From: Bacteroidota bacterium
Lineage (GTDB): Bacteria > Bacteroidota > Ignavibacteria > OLB7
Length of the DNA: 47,932 nt
Assembly: GCA_018266795.1 (NCBI GenBank)
Contig: JAFDZV010000030.1
Coordinates: 1 to 47,932 of the forward strand
Direction of reading: 5' to 3'
Positions 33,786 to 42,232 of this stretch are shown piece by piece (the stretch's first letter is position 1; every line of letters begins with the position of its first letter). The notes under the pieces are model-generated. The model had not been told where the DNA came from, did no database searches, and was given only the letters and a program-made list of their open reading frames with translations. The position numbers and the translations under genes are program-made.

Positions 33786-36530
33786 ATGATGCACTGGAAA
33801 CGACTCTCCTTCTTACTCATCCTGGCATTGACGGCCTGGATACCTCTGGCCGCACAGACCGGCGACATTCCGCTGAGCCGCGAGCTACTGTATGAACGGG
33901 TACTGAACGATCCGTCCAAGATCCAGTCCTGCGCTCGCAGAGGAAATGTGCTGCTGGCCGCATGGGGAACAACCACATGGTTCGCCGCAGGCAACACCAC
34001 GTTCACGCAGATCGTGATGCAACGTATCGTTGGCGGCGTCCCGGCGGGGAAACCGATTGCCGTGACGAGCGACTCCATGCAGGTGTACGACCTCGTGGCG
34101 GTGGTCAATCTTCCTGCGGGATTCCTGATCCTCTGGAACAGCCTTGTTGCCGATCAGCTCGGCATTCGTGCGCGTGCCGTGGACACCAACGGGAACTTCG
34201 TCTCGGACGTGTACATGCTGGCGCCACGCCACCGCCTTGCCGATGAACGCAACATCTGGGTTACCAGCAGCGGCGGCGTTACCCGGCTCCTCTGGGCCGA
34301 GAATCCGTTCTGGCAGCCGTTGCCGTATTACAGCACGATCATCGCTGCAGATGGAAGCTCCGCCGGCCCGGGAGTGGAGGAACCGCCGCACATCGACTAC
34401 AACGACGATCTCGTCTACGATCCGCCGCGCGTTCATCTCCAGCGCGCGAAGGGAGCCTGCCGGCTGATTCGCACCGACGGCACGGCCGATCCCCGCCCGG
34501 TGGCCGATCGCCTGGTCTACAATCCTCACTACCTGAACCCGGACACCTCCATCGTGGTGCTGGAGCCGGCAAAGGACTCCACCTGGAGCCTTGCCTGGTA
34601 CCGGAGCGTGTTCGAGACGGCGGACACGCATCGGGTTGCGGTGCACATACCGTACCGCAACACACGCCTCGGCTCGGTGTGCCGCGATTCCCTGGGCCGC
34701 CTCTGTCTCGTGATCACCTGGGCGGACTCCACCCCCATCGGCGTCGGCTGGCTGTACGACTGCCGTGCCCTGCGCTGCGCAGTGGACCTGAAGGGGCAGC
34801 TCACCGATACGGTACAGCTCGGGATGTTCATGCAGCTCAAGGTGAACGGGCAGAATGGGTTCACGACGTCCTCCACCACGGTCTCCGACCAGTGGGACTC
34901 CGCCGGCGATTACAACAGCTCGCAGTGGGACTACGAGATCTACGGCTACTCCTACAATCGGGCGAACGGTACAAGCGACAGTTATACCGATACCACGATC
35001 GTACGGATCGATTCCTACGGTAACCTGTACACTCTGGACCCATTGATTCGGTCCGCGGTGGCAACATCCGGCCGGGTGCGCGTGCAGGCCGAACGGCTGG
35101 CAGACGATGATTCCTCGAAGATCGCCGTCACCGATACGCTTGCACGCGTGGCCGACACACTCGGCATTCAGCTTCCGCTCACCCCGAAGGGCATCTCGCA
35201 CGTATCGCCGTGCCTGGCCCGCTACGGCGATACGATCGTGCTTGCATGGGTGGAGCGGTCCGATCCGCAGCTCTGCGTTGCAGCCATCTGGGACGCCGGG
35301 GCGAACTCCCCGCTGGAGCCGTTGGACTCCATATCGCCTGCCTCACTGGAGCTCAAGCCGATCCGGAATCACTTCTATGACAATGACAACGAGAACGTCT
35401 GGCGCTGGAGCGACGCCGCCGCCATCTGCAACGTTCGGAAGGAGTTCTGGTACAACTATGACACGACGCTGTGGCAGTACGATGCCACCATCTGGCTTCC
35501 CACGCCGCGAGGATTGCGGCGCATCGAGAAGTTCAGCCACACGGGGAACCTCAGCCTGCCCGTTCTCGGCTACGATCCGGACGCCGTGCTCATAGCGCGC
35601 CAGATCGATTCCGGGACGGCCGGAGCATTTGCCGACTGCACAACGATGAGATATGATTCCGTTGTAGTTGCACACGACACGCTCGATTTCGCCGGGCCGC
35701 TTGCCGTGCTGCCCCTGGCGGATGGCCGGCTGCTCGCCATTCGCGACTCCGTCGGCATACTCTACGCAGGCGGCGCACGGGTGGACTCCTTCGCACTGCC
35801 ACGCGTAACCGAACCTGCACACACACGCTTCCAGCGGCTCCGGGGCGGCCGGGTGCTGCGCTCCGCTCCGGTCGCCGGGGCAAATTCCAACCAGCAGTTG
35901 TTCGACTCGCTGGTGATGCTCGAAACGTTCGCCGCCAACGGCAGCAGCTACAGATCCGCAACGCTCAGATCGCCAACCGGGCTGATCGATCTCTTCGTCT
36001 ACGAGCGCCCGACAGACAGCGCTCTCTTCGTCATGTGGGGAGGCCGCCACCCGCACCTCACCGTGCTGGACCGCAACCTGCATGTGGTGATCGCGGACAC
36101 ACTGCTCAGCGCCACATCCGACTCCGTTGGCGAACCTGTCTGCACCATGCGGAACGACACACTCTTCGCGGCCTGGACCAACAAGAGCGGAAGCTCCTAC
36201 TACACACGGATCTACGGGCGGATCATTCCGCTCAAGGTTCGCACCGCCACAACGAAGCCAGAGCAGCCGGCGAGCGCCACCATCAGGCTCATCAGCCCGG
36301 TCCCGGCCACGGACGTTGTTGCCGTCCAATACGACATTCCGGATCTGGGGAACGGCACGCTGGAAATCGCGGATGCGCTTGGCCGGCGCATCTCGAGCAC
36401 GACGATCGCAGGAGGGAGTAACCGGACGGCGCAGATCAGCGTCGCGAACCTGCATCCCGGCGCCTACTGGCTCCGCATCCGCTCGGCATCGAGCCTGTCG
36501 CAGGCCGCACGCATGGTTGTGCTTCGCTGA
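33786..36530 (+). CDS. Large secreted protein with T9SS C-terminal sorting domain
   Basis: The 914-residue protein begins with a signal peptide (MMHWKRLSFLLILALTAWIP, cleavage near LAAQ). The body is beta-strand-rich with recurring segments such as IVVLEPAKDSTWSLAWYRS and DTIVLAWVERSDPQ, suggesting propeller-like repeats. The last 75 residues (SPVPATDVVAVQYDIPD, LEIADALGRRISS, LHPGAYWLRIRS, ARMVVLR) are a type A type-IX-secretion sorting domain. It should therefore cross the outer membrane by T9SS and be released or anchored. The function of the body is unknown. The frame is open for another 350 codons upstream, but those residues lack a signal peptide and overlap the glyoxalase gene, so ATG 33786 is used. 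Confidence 0.85.
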   Translation: MMHWKRLSFLLILALTAWIPLAAQTGDIPLSRELLYERVLNDPSKIQSCARRGNVLLAAWGTTTWFAAGNTTFTQIVMQRIVGGVPAGKPIAVTSDSMQVYDLVAVVNLPAGFLILWNSLVADQLGIRARAVDTNGNFVSDVYMLAPRHRLADERNIWVTSSGGVTRLLWAENPFWQPLPYYSTIIAADGSSAGPGVEEPPHIDYNDDLVYDPPRVHLQRAKGACRLIRTDGTADPRPVADRLVYNPHYLNPDTSIVVLEPAKDSTWSLAWYRSVFETADTHRVAVHIPYRNTRLGSVCRDSLGRLCLVITWADSTPIGVGWLYDCRALRCAVDLKGQLTDTVQLGMFMQLKVNGQNGFTTSSTTVSDQWDSAGDYNSSQWDYEIYGYSYNRANGTSDSYTDTTIVRIDSYGNLYTLDPLIRSAVATSGRVRVQAERLADDDSSKIAVTDTLARVADTLGIQLPLTPKGISHVSPCLARYGDTIVLAWVERSDPQLCVAAIWDAGANSPLEPLDSISPASLELKPIRNHFYDNDNENVWRWSDAAAICNVRKEFWYNYDTTLWQYDATIWLPTPRGLRRIEKFSHTGNLSLPVLGYDPDAVLIARQIDSGTAGAFADCTTMRYDSVVVAHDTLDFAGPLAVLPLADGRLLAIRDSVGILYAGGARVDSFALPRVTEPAHTRFQRLRGGRVLRSAPVAGANSNQQLFDSLVMLETFAANGSSYRSATLRSPTGLIDLFVYERPTDSALFVMWGGRHPHLTVLDRNLHVVIADTLLSATSDSVGEPVCTMRNDTLFAAWTNKSGSSYYTRIYGRIIPLKVRTATTKPEQPASATIRLISPVPATDVVAVQYDIPDLGNGTLEIADALGRRISSTTIAGGSNRTAQISVANLHPGAYWLRIRSASSLSQAARMVVLR

Positions 36531-36605
36531 CGCCTCCACACCAGTCCATTCTTCGGCGACGCGCAACCGCGGTGCCGAGCGGCAGGATCGCGGCGATCGC
36601 ACGCA

Positions 36606-36625
36606 GGGTTGCGGATGCGCAACCC
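36606..36625 (+). terminator. Hairpin after the T9SS protein gene
   Basis: GGGTTGCG (36606-36613) and CGCAACCC (36618-36625) form a perfect 8-bp stem with a GATG loop, 75 nt beyond the stop codon at 36530. Confidence 0.45.
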
Positions 36626-36664
36626 GATGGCTCTGCCCATACCGGCCTATTGGCTGAACGTTGC

Positions 36665-36695
36665 TTGGCCCACGTCGATCTTTTGCCAATCTTTG
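36665..36695 (+). promoter_or_regulatory. Candidate promoter of the small secreted protein gene
   Basis: TTGGCC (36665-36670), a 17-nt spacer and AATCTTTG (36688-36695) resemble the TTG/TAnnTTTG form, with one mismatch in the -7 box. It lies 90 bp upstream of the start at 36786. Confidence 0.4.
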
Positions 36696-36785
36696 CGCCG
36701 CTTGCAGTTTGATCGGCCGCATGCCGGACTCACCCAACGGCTCCGATCAGTCCTTCCAAACTTCTCATCTCAGGAGTATCCCAGC

Positions 36786-37130
36786 ATGACGACACAATGG
36801 ACGCGCGCCGCCGGCGTAGCCGTACTTCTTGCACTGCTTGCCGTCGGCTCCGCACACGCACAGAGCGACACGAAGAAGGTTACCATGGTCAACAAGACCA
36901 AATTCAACATTCACGAAGTATATCTCTCCCATGTCAGCAAGGACACGTGGGAGGAGGATCTGCTGGGACCGAAGGATATCATGGAACCTGGCGACAAGCT
37001 GGAGATCACCGTCTCCTGCGGTGATTGGGACGTGAAGCTGGTCGCAGCGGACGGATCCACCTGCGAGGTGCGGAACGTTACCATCTGCGATGCGGACGAA
37101 TGGGACGTCACCGCCGACTGCGGCTCGTAA
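36786..37130 (+). CDS. Small secreted protein of unknown function
   Basis: The 114-residue protein has a clear signal peptide (MTTQWTRAAGVAVLLALLAV, cleavage after AHA-Q). The mature part starts KKVTMVNKTKFNIHEVYLSH and continues with DTWEEDLLG, IMEPGDKLEITVSCGDWDVK and CEVRNVTICDADEW. I know this pattern (VNKTG..I..vy.S....W..DlLG...L..G) from uncharacterised periplasmic or secreted proteins in many phyla; it probably forms a small beta-sandwich with a disulfide. AGGAG lies about 10 nt before the ATG. It has its own promoter candidate and terminator. Confidence 0.82.
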   Translation: MTTQWTRAAGVAVLLALLAVGSAHAQSDTKKVTMVNKTKFNIHEVYLSHVSKDTWEEDLLGPKDIMEPGDKLEITVSCGDWDVKLVAADGSTCEVRNVTICDADEWDVTADCGS

Positions 37131-37180
37131 CGGCCTTCCCTGCATGTGGCCGTGACCGCGCGATCGTCGAGTATGGCATG

Positions 37181-37208
37181 GAGGCCCGCGGCTGAACCCG
37201 CGGGCCTC
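37181..37208 (+). terminator. Strong hairpin terminator
   Basis: GAGGCCCGCGG (37181-37191) and CCGCGGGCCTC (37198-37208) form a perfect 11-bp GC-rich stem with a 6-nt loop, 50 nt after the stop codon at 37130. The following bases (TCAGTTTC) are weakly T-rich. Confidence 0.7.
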
Positions 37209-37261
37209 TCAGTTTCAGGCGAGCCCGATACGCCTCGCGCACAGGTGCGGATGAACGGCGC

Positions 37262-37357
37262 GAAGCATCGATCGCCTGAAGCATCGATCGCCTGAAGCAT
37301 CGATCGCCTGAAGCATCGATCGCCTGAAGCATCGATCGCCTGAAGCATCGATCGCCT
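37262..37357. repeat. 16-bp tandem repeat, six exact copies
   Basis: The unit GAAGCATCGATCGCCT occurs six times head to tail without change, followed by a degenerate start of a seventh. Each unit contains the palindrome ATCGAT and the overlapping CGATCG. It sits between a terminator (37181-37208) and the 3' end of the minus-strand T9SS protein gene. There are no spacers, so it is not a CRISPR. Confidence 0.9.
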
Positions 37358-37363
37358 GAAACG

Positions 37364-38527
37364 TCATCGCCCGAGGAACAGGATGCGGCCGGCGCTCCGG
37401 ATGCCCGAGCCGTTGCAGACGCGATAGAAGTACACCCCGGGAGGAACGGTGGTGCCAGACTGATCGCGTCCGTCCCATACCGCGGTCGCGGGGCCGTCGC
37501 CCGAGCCTTCGCCGTCGATGCGCCGCACAAGCGATCCACGCGCATCCATCAGATCGATGGTGGCGGCGCTTCCGGCGGATGCACGGTAGCCGATGGCAAC
37601 GGATTCGCGGAATGGATTCGGCACGGCCCGATCCGCATCAAACCGCGCGAGACGACCGGCGCCCGGGCCTTCAATGCCGGCCGCTCCGTTGCCGTTCGTG
37701 GTGTCGTAGGGCATCCCCGTTGTATCGATCGGCATGCCGGTGGTGTCGTGACGCAGCACCGCAACCGTATCGAATGTCATCACCATCACGCCATAGTCCA
37801 CCGCCTGACCAACCACGTCCTCGAAGAACGGACCGCCGGTCCCGGCCACCGTAAGGTCCACACTGTCGGTAAGATGGAAGGCCCGGTTCTTCGGGATGCG
37901 GAAGGAACCGCCCCCGTACTGAACTCCCGCCGCCGTATCGAACGCCCAAGGAAGAATCTGGTGATCGATCCTGAGCGGGTTGATTGCACCGCCTCCGCGC
38001 ACGCCGCTGCTGAAGAAGCCGCGAATGAACCGGAACCAGGAGTAGTGTACCGTCACGGTATCGTTGCCGGGAGCGCTGACGGTAACCGGAACGTCGAGCT
38101 GCGTGGAGATGCCTGCAGTAGCCGTCCATGTCAGTACGCCGGAGTGCATCACGTGCGCCGAGCTGTACCACCGCAGTGTGAGGCGGCTCCCGCCGTTGCC
38201 GGAATCAACCAGTTGCGCAAGGCCCTGCGCGCGCGTGGGATTGGTGAGCTCATAGGCCGATGCCTCGGACCTCGCCATCCACGCGCTCACCACGTCGGGA
38301 TCGCCAAGGGATTGCCACTGCTGGCTGGAATGCGTGGTGATCGTCACCGGTCCGTTGTCCGGATGGTCGCCCACGGACCGCGTCATGGTACCGAGTGTCA
38401 CGGATGCATCGCGTCCGCTGTGAAATACGGTCTGTGCAGGCAGCCGTGCAGTCAGAATCATCGCTGCGGCAAGCACCGCAAGATTTGCCGCCAGATGGCG
38501 GCGCACGTTGTTGTTTGCGGGGTTCAT
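37364..38527 (-). CDS. Secreted protein with FlgD-like T9SS C-terminal domain
   Basis: The 387-residue protein has a signal peptide (NLAVLAAAMILTARLPAQ, residues about 15-32). The body of about 240 residues is beta-rich and describes no family I know; it contains SGVLTWTATAGIS and SVDLTVAGTGGPFF. A linker rich in DTTGMP repeats (about 265-285) leads to a C-terminal domain: AVPNPFRESVAIGYRASAGS, then IDLMDARGSLVRRI, AVWDGRDQSGTTVPPGVYFY and GRILFLGR. It combines the FlgD-Ig and type IX sorting patterns. It is likely exported to the cell surface. The 5' region carries an 11-bp inverted repeat (38547-38591). Confidence 0.83.
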   Translation of the reverse strand: MNPANNNVRRHLAANLAVLAAAMILTARLPAQTVFHSGRDASVTLGTMTRSVGDHPDNGPVTITTHSSQQWQSLGDPDVVSAWMARSEASAYELTNPTRAQGLAQLVDSGNGGSRLTLRWYSSAHVMHSGVLTWTATAGISTQLDVPVTVSAPGNDTVTVHYSWFRFIRGFFSSGVRGGGAINPLRIDHQILPWAFDTAAGVQYGGGSFRIPKNRAFHLTDSVDLTVAGTGGPFFEDVVGQAVDYGVMVMTFDTVAVLRHDTTGMPIDTTGMPYDTTNGNGAAGIEGPGAGRLARFDADRAVPNPFRESVAIGYRASAGSAATIDLMDARGSLVRRIDGEGSGDGPATAVWDGRDQSGTTVPPGVYFYRVCNGSGIRSAGRILFLGR

Positions 38528-39173
38528 CGTACAGGTCTCCGTTATTCATGTTGAATGTTGATTGATTCCAATCACGCATGCATTCAACATGAAGCGAAGT
38601 CCTAAAGAACTCTTAAGGGTTCCTGACGGAACGATCTCGAACGCCGCAAACGGCTGTGCACAGCAAAGGGTCTGGTTCCTTGTGCGCTCGCCTTCGGCTG
38701 GCTGAGAGTTCCTGGTCGGTTGCTGGAACACATTGGGCGCATCAGAACAACATCCCGGTTGTCCAGAACTTCCTACCAAAACCCGGTTGCACCGCAGTGC
38801 CTACAGGTGCTGCAGCACCGAATGCCAGGAACTCCCAAGGGGAGCGCAGGCATCAGCACCGCGGAGCGATGCCGGGCTTCGCCTCACGGCAAAGAGCCGC
38901 GAGCCGTCTGCATCGTACACGAGCAACAACGGGACACCATCCAAGCAGGTGGGCGCTCCGAAGATGAGAAGTGATGGAGATGCCGTGCAACGACATACTC
39001 GTACGCGGTTCTTCGGTTCCCCTGCCCCACGGTATCACGCCCGGTGCTTCGATTCCCGCGATGTCGCATGCGTTCAACACCTGCCCTCGCTCCGCAAGCA
39101 CGCCTGCACGATGCCGGCGACGGCAGCGCTCCGGAACATCGTCCCCTCAGCCCTGATCCACTCCATCCCCCTC
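38528..39173. other. Intergenic region with decayed repeat sequence
   Basis: Next to the T9SS protein gene lie the inverted repeat 38547-38591 and the near-palindrome GAACTCTTAAGGGTTC (38607-38622). From about 38700 to 38850 two divergent copies of an element beginning GAGTTCCTGG face each other, and GGTGCTGCAGCACC (38816-38829) is a perfect palindrome. I find no gene. Confidence 0.45.
38547..38591. promoter_or_regulatory. Nested inverted repeat upstream of the T9SS protein gene
   Basis: CATGTTGAATG (38547-38557) and CATTCAACATG (38581-38591) are perfectly complementary. Between them TGATTG and CAATCA can form an inner stem. It starts 20 nt upstream of the start codon at 38527 and could be an operator or a leader hairpin. 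Confidence 0.4.
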
Positions 39174-39674
39174 TCACTCGAACACCACCCGATACCCCTC
39201 CGGAAGCTTCGGGACAAGGAGCCACGACATGTAGCTGGAGAGGCCGCGGCATGGATTCTCGTACTTCTCCAGGATGTGGCGGTAGCAACGGGCACTGTCG
39301 TCGCGGCAGACGGTGATGTTGAAGATCCGCCCGGCACCACAGTTGCCGAGCGTGACCCAGCAACCGATCAGGGTGTACTTCCCGAAGTCGAACGTCGGAA
39401 TTGCGTTCGTATCACACACGGCATTGTAGAGCACGAAGCGATCGTGCAGCTCCGCCGCGGTGGTGACAACCAACTGGCCTTGCACAAGCAGTGTCATGCC
39501 GCAATGGGGCATCTCCACTTCCCTGCAGGGTAGCGTGTCCCTGCAGGGCCGGCCGGCGACGGAGCCGGCAGACTGTTGGGCAGATGCGGGCATGGCGATA
39601 CACAGAAGCAGCACTGCCACCCGCCCCGTAACGGAGCATGCAGTACGCACGTGTCGAACAGTTGGCGCCATCAT
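39174..39674 (-). CDS. Cys-rich small secreted protein
   Basis: The 166-residue protein has a signal peptide (about residues 14-36, ending PASAQ). The mature chain contains about ten cysteines, in RPCRDTLPCREVEMPHCG, YNAVCDTNA, IGCWVTLGNCGAG, ITVCRDDSARC and ENPCRG. FDFGKYTLIGCWVTLGNCG resembles a buried beta-hairpin. Several disulfides are likely, so it should act outside the cytoplasm. GAGG 6 nt before ATG 39674 supports the start. I do not recognise a family. A second Cys-rich secreted protein lies at 40449. Confidence 0.75.
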   Translation of the reverse strand: MMAPTVRHVRTACSVTGRVAVLLLCIAMPASAQQSAGSVAGRPCRDTLPCREVEMPHCGMTLLVQGQLVVTTAAELHDRFVLYNAVCDTNAIPTFDFGKYTLIGCWVTLGNCGAGRIFNITVCRDDSARCYRHILEKYENPCRGLSSYMSWLLVPKLPEGYRVVFE

Positions 39675-40448
39675 GCGGGCCTCAAGTTGGAGGAAGGGAT
39701 CATGCGATGGGATGACGCGGAGCTGCCATGCTGTAACGCTCCGTGCAGGCAGGTGCCGCGGCAATCCGGCGGCATCGCACCAGACCGGTTGGTTCCCACC
39801 GGACGATGAACCGTTCAGGCAGAGGCACAGGCCGCTCCCTGCCGGAGCCTGTAATCGTTTGCCGGAGCCTGTAATCGTTTGCCGGAGCCTGTAATCGTTT
39901 GAGGTCGGGGAATGCTCCAGATAGGATGCAGCCGGTTGCATGAACGGCATCGTATCACGTCCGCACGGACGTTGCTTCATGCGCCGATGATTCCATCCCG
40001 CGTCCGCATCGCACCACCGCACAAGCGTTTCCGTTTGCACATGCTGGTATTCCATCATCCCCGGACGCGGCCGCATACGGTACTCCGCTTCGGCATGGAA
40101 CGCAGGCCATCCCATCTGTAGCAGCCGCCTCCTTCCTCTCCAACAAGCTCGGCCGGAAACGCCCTTTCGGTCGCAACGAAGGTACAGGCTACGGGCAGGA
40201 TGCAGCGAGCGGGTCGGGTACACGATGATGTACTATCTACACGAACACAACATCGATAACTTCACGCATTGCGATTCGTTCAGGTGCGCCCCTCAGTTGC
40301 CATTCCGCAACCATTGGCGGGACTCACCTCGCGCGCGGATTTCACCCCATCTCTCGATTTCCACTGAGGCACGCTGCACTGAATACGGTTCAATCCAGGA
40401 AATCCCCCGGCTATCTCTCACTATCAAACTCATTGGGAGGGCTCGGTT
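39675..40448. other. Intergenic region between divergent Cys-rich secreted protein genes
   Basis: Besides the triple 20-bp repeat at 39841-39900 I see nothing I can name. No promoter of the TAnnTTTG type stands out for either gene. Confidence 0.4.
39841..39900. repeat. 20-bp tandem repeat, three exact copies
   Basis: GCCGGAGCCTGTAATCGTTT is repeated three times without change. It lies in the region between two divergent secreted-protein genes, 167 bp upstream of the one starting at 39674. Confidence 0.9.
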
Positions 40449-40892
40449 ATGAATATGCGTTCTCGCTTTCTCGCAACAGTTGTCGTGCTGGCAACGATTA
40501 TCTCCATGGCCCCGGCCGCGAGCAGGGCTGCAGGTGTACCATGGGGAGGATGCCCCGCAACCACTGTCTGCAATCTCTCCGGATGCAATCTCCGGCTGGT
40601 GTTCGGCTCGTTCCCGGGTCCGGTACTTTTCGCGGTCAACGTCGGCCCGGGTGCATGCGCCCGTGTAAACACCGCGGGCCTCGCTACGATCGACTTCGTT
40701 CGCAGCGCGGGCGGGAACTTCTATGCCGTACAGGCGCCGCCTCCTGCAGTGCCGTGCAACTGTCCGGCCGGAAACTGGTTCGTGGATTGTGTCACGCTGG
40801 TGGCCGGATGTTGCTCCGATGTCTGCTTCGATCAGGCCAACTGCCAGATCAACATACTTCCAGCCGCATGCCCGGGGCCGTGCAGGCCGTAG
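40449..40892 (+). CDS. Cys-rich small secreted protein
   Basis: The 147-residue protein has a signal peptide (MNMRSRFLATVVVLATIISM, cleavage near SRAAG). The mature part has about thirteen cysteines in pairs and clusters: GGCPATTVCNLSGCNL, PGACAR, VPCNCPAG, DCVTLVAGCCSDVCF, ANCQI, AACPGPC at the end. It should be disulfide-rich and extracytoplasmic. GGGAGGG lies about 8 nt upstream of the ATG. No family is recognised. A perfect terminator hairpin follows. Confidence 0.8.
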   Translation: MNMRSRFLATVVVLATIISMAPAASRAAGVPWGGCPATTVCNLSGCNLRLVFGSFPGPVLFAVNVGPGACARVNTAGLATIDFVRSAGGNFYAVQAPPPAVPCNCPAGNWFVDCVTLVAGCCSDVCFDQANCQINILPAACPGPCRP

Positions 40893-40953
40893 GCGCTGCG
40901 TCACATCACGCCGATGCTGGGGAAACCACCTGGCATACGGCCGGCTGAATGCC

Positions 40954-40988
40954 GATACGGAGGGCTCCTCGTGGATGCCCTCCGTATC
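40954..40988 (+). terminator. Strong hairpin terminator
   Basis: GATACGGAGGGC (40954-40965) and GCCCTCCGTATC (40977-40988) form a perfect 12-bp stem with an 11-nt loop, 61 nt after the stop codon at 40892. Confidence 0.7.
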
Positions 40989-41066
40989 TCTTGAATGGGG
41001 TGCCGTGGAAGCCCTCATCTAGGGAGCAGCCATATGAAACCACCGAGCCGATTCTGTTCTCCGAGG

Positions 41067-41100
41067 CACACTGCTGCTAGTAGCACACTGCTGCTAGTAG
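41067..41100. repeat. 17-bp tandem duplication spanning a stop codon
   Basis: CACACTGCTGCTAGTAG occurs twice in direct succession (41067-41083, 41084-41100). The second copy includes the TAG stop of the minus-strand lipoprotein gene, so the duplication probably arose by slippage at the gene end. Confidence 0.85.
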
Positions 41101-42071
41101 ACGACAACCTGCAGTTGCGCATCGGGAGCCAGCGGCTGCATGCCAAGCGTGGTGCGCCCTGTCGCCGTACTACCCACCGGGGGAGTCACAACGTAGCTGC
41201 CGCCCCTACTCCATGCCGAGACCAGATGAGTATCAAATTCGGAGCGTCCAAACGAACATTGAAGCGATCGGTTCGGCCCCTCGATACAGACCAGATCGGC
41301 TGCCGTGAATCCCTCATCGCTCCACGATTCATTGACACGGTCTTTCATCCCCAGGCCTCCTGAATTGCTGTAGCTGCCATACCCAACTTCCAGCCATGCG
41401 ATACGGAGTGCACTCCGGTCAACAACGGCGCGTATGGTAAGTCCCTCGGAGAAACGAGCAGTAGATTGGCCTGTGCCGTTGAAGACAATGGTATCAGGAC
41501 CGGCGACGCCCACGCTGGTTCTCGAATACCAGGCCCGATAGTGCCCCGCGATTCGCACCGTATCGATATGCGAGGTTATCTCTCCACTCTCCTGGATGGT
41601 GGTATCGCGTACCAGCACATTGATTCCCCGAGCGTCCACCGTGACCGAGTCCGGAGTATCGGGGGACACAATCGTAAACACCGAGGGAGATCGCCCGATG
41701 CGCCCCTGCCGTTCAATCACGATCGGCCCGGTGGACGCGCCCTCCGGAACCGTTGCCACGATCACGCTGTTGGTGAGCGAGTCGACCGCGAGCAGGCGAT
41801 CGTTGAGCAGTACGGAGAGCGAAGCCCGATCGGTACCGAACCCATTGCCGCGAACAACCAGCCGACTGCCGGCACGACCGTGCAAGGGCCAAAGGTCGGT
41901 GATGCGTGGCACCGGCTGGCTGGCCACTCCCCTCGAAGTGTCGTTCACCACCAGGGAGGGATCCGGTCCGGTGGACGTTGGAGCATCTCCTGCGCAGCCG
42001 GCCAGGAGAATCAGAGAGAGTGAAAGAACCAACAGCGGACTTCGGATGATGATGAGTGGCATGGCAGGCAT
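41094..42071 (-). CDS. Lipoprotein with IPT/TIG-like domain
   Basis: The 325-residue protein begins with a lipoprotein signal (PLLVLSLSLILLAGC, lipidated Cys at about residue 27). ITDLWPLHGRAGSRLVVRGN followed by GFGTDRASLSVLLNDRLL and ATVPEGASTGPIVIERQGR is a typical IPT/TIG immunoglobulin-like domain at about 55-135. The C-terminal 180 residues are beta-rich with two cysteines (VCIEGPNRSLQC) and are not assigned. It should be anchored to the envelope with the Ig-like domain outside. The start at 42071 gives the signal peptide; the frame continues upstream without sense. Confidence 0.8.
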   Translation of the reverse strand: MPAMPLIIIRSPLLVLSLSLILLAGCAGDAPTSTGPDPSLVVNDTSRGVASQPVPRITDLWPLHGRAGSRLVVRGNGFGTDRASLSVLLNDRLLAVDSLTNSVIVATVPEGASTGPIVIERQGRIGRSPSVFTIVSPDTPDSVTVDARGINVLVRDTTIQESGEITSHIDTVRIAGHYRAWYSRTSVGVAGPDTIVFNGTGQSTARFSEGLTIRAVVDRSALRIAWLEVGYGSYSNSGGLGMKDRVNESWSDEGFTAADLVCIEGPNRSLQCSFGRSEFDTHLVSAWSRGGSYVVTPPVGSTATGRTTLGMQPLAPDAQLQVVVY

Positions 42072-42232
42072 GGAAAATCGCGATGGATTGAATCGCCGGA
42101 AAGCGTACGTACTTATGACAATCGAACGCATCCGAGTTCTCACCATGCTCACGCAGCAACCTGCACGACAACTGTCACTGGAACCGCATCGCACCGATCA
42201 TGTGGCAACGGGCATCACGTGACGCACGTCAA

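Noticed and set aside
37262-37357. Possible CRISPR array
   Set aside because: Units are 16 bp with no spacers and no cas gene nearby; it is a simple tandem repeat.
39841-39900. Possible short CRISPR array
   Set aside because: Three 20-bp units abut without spacers.
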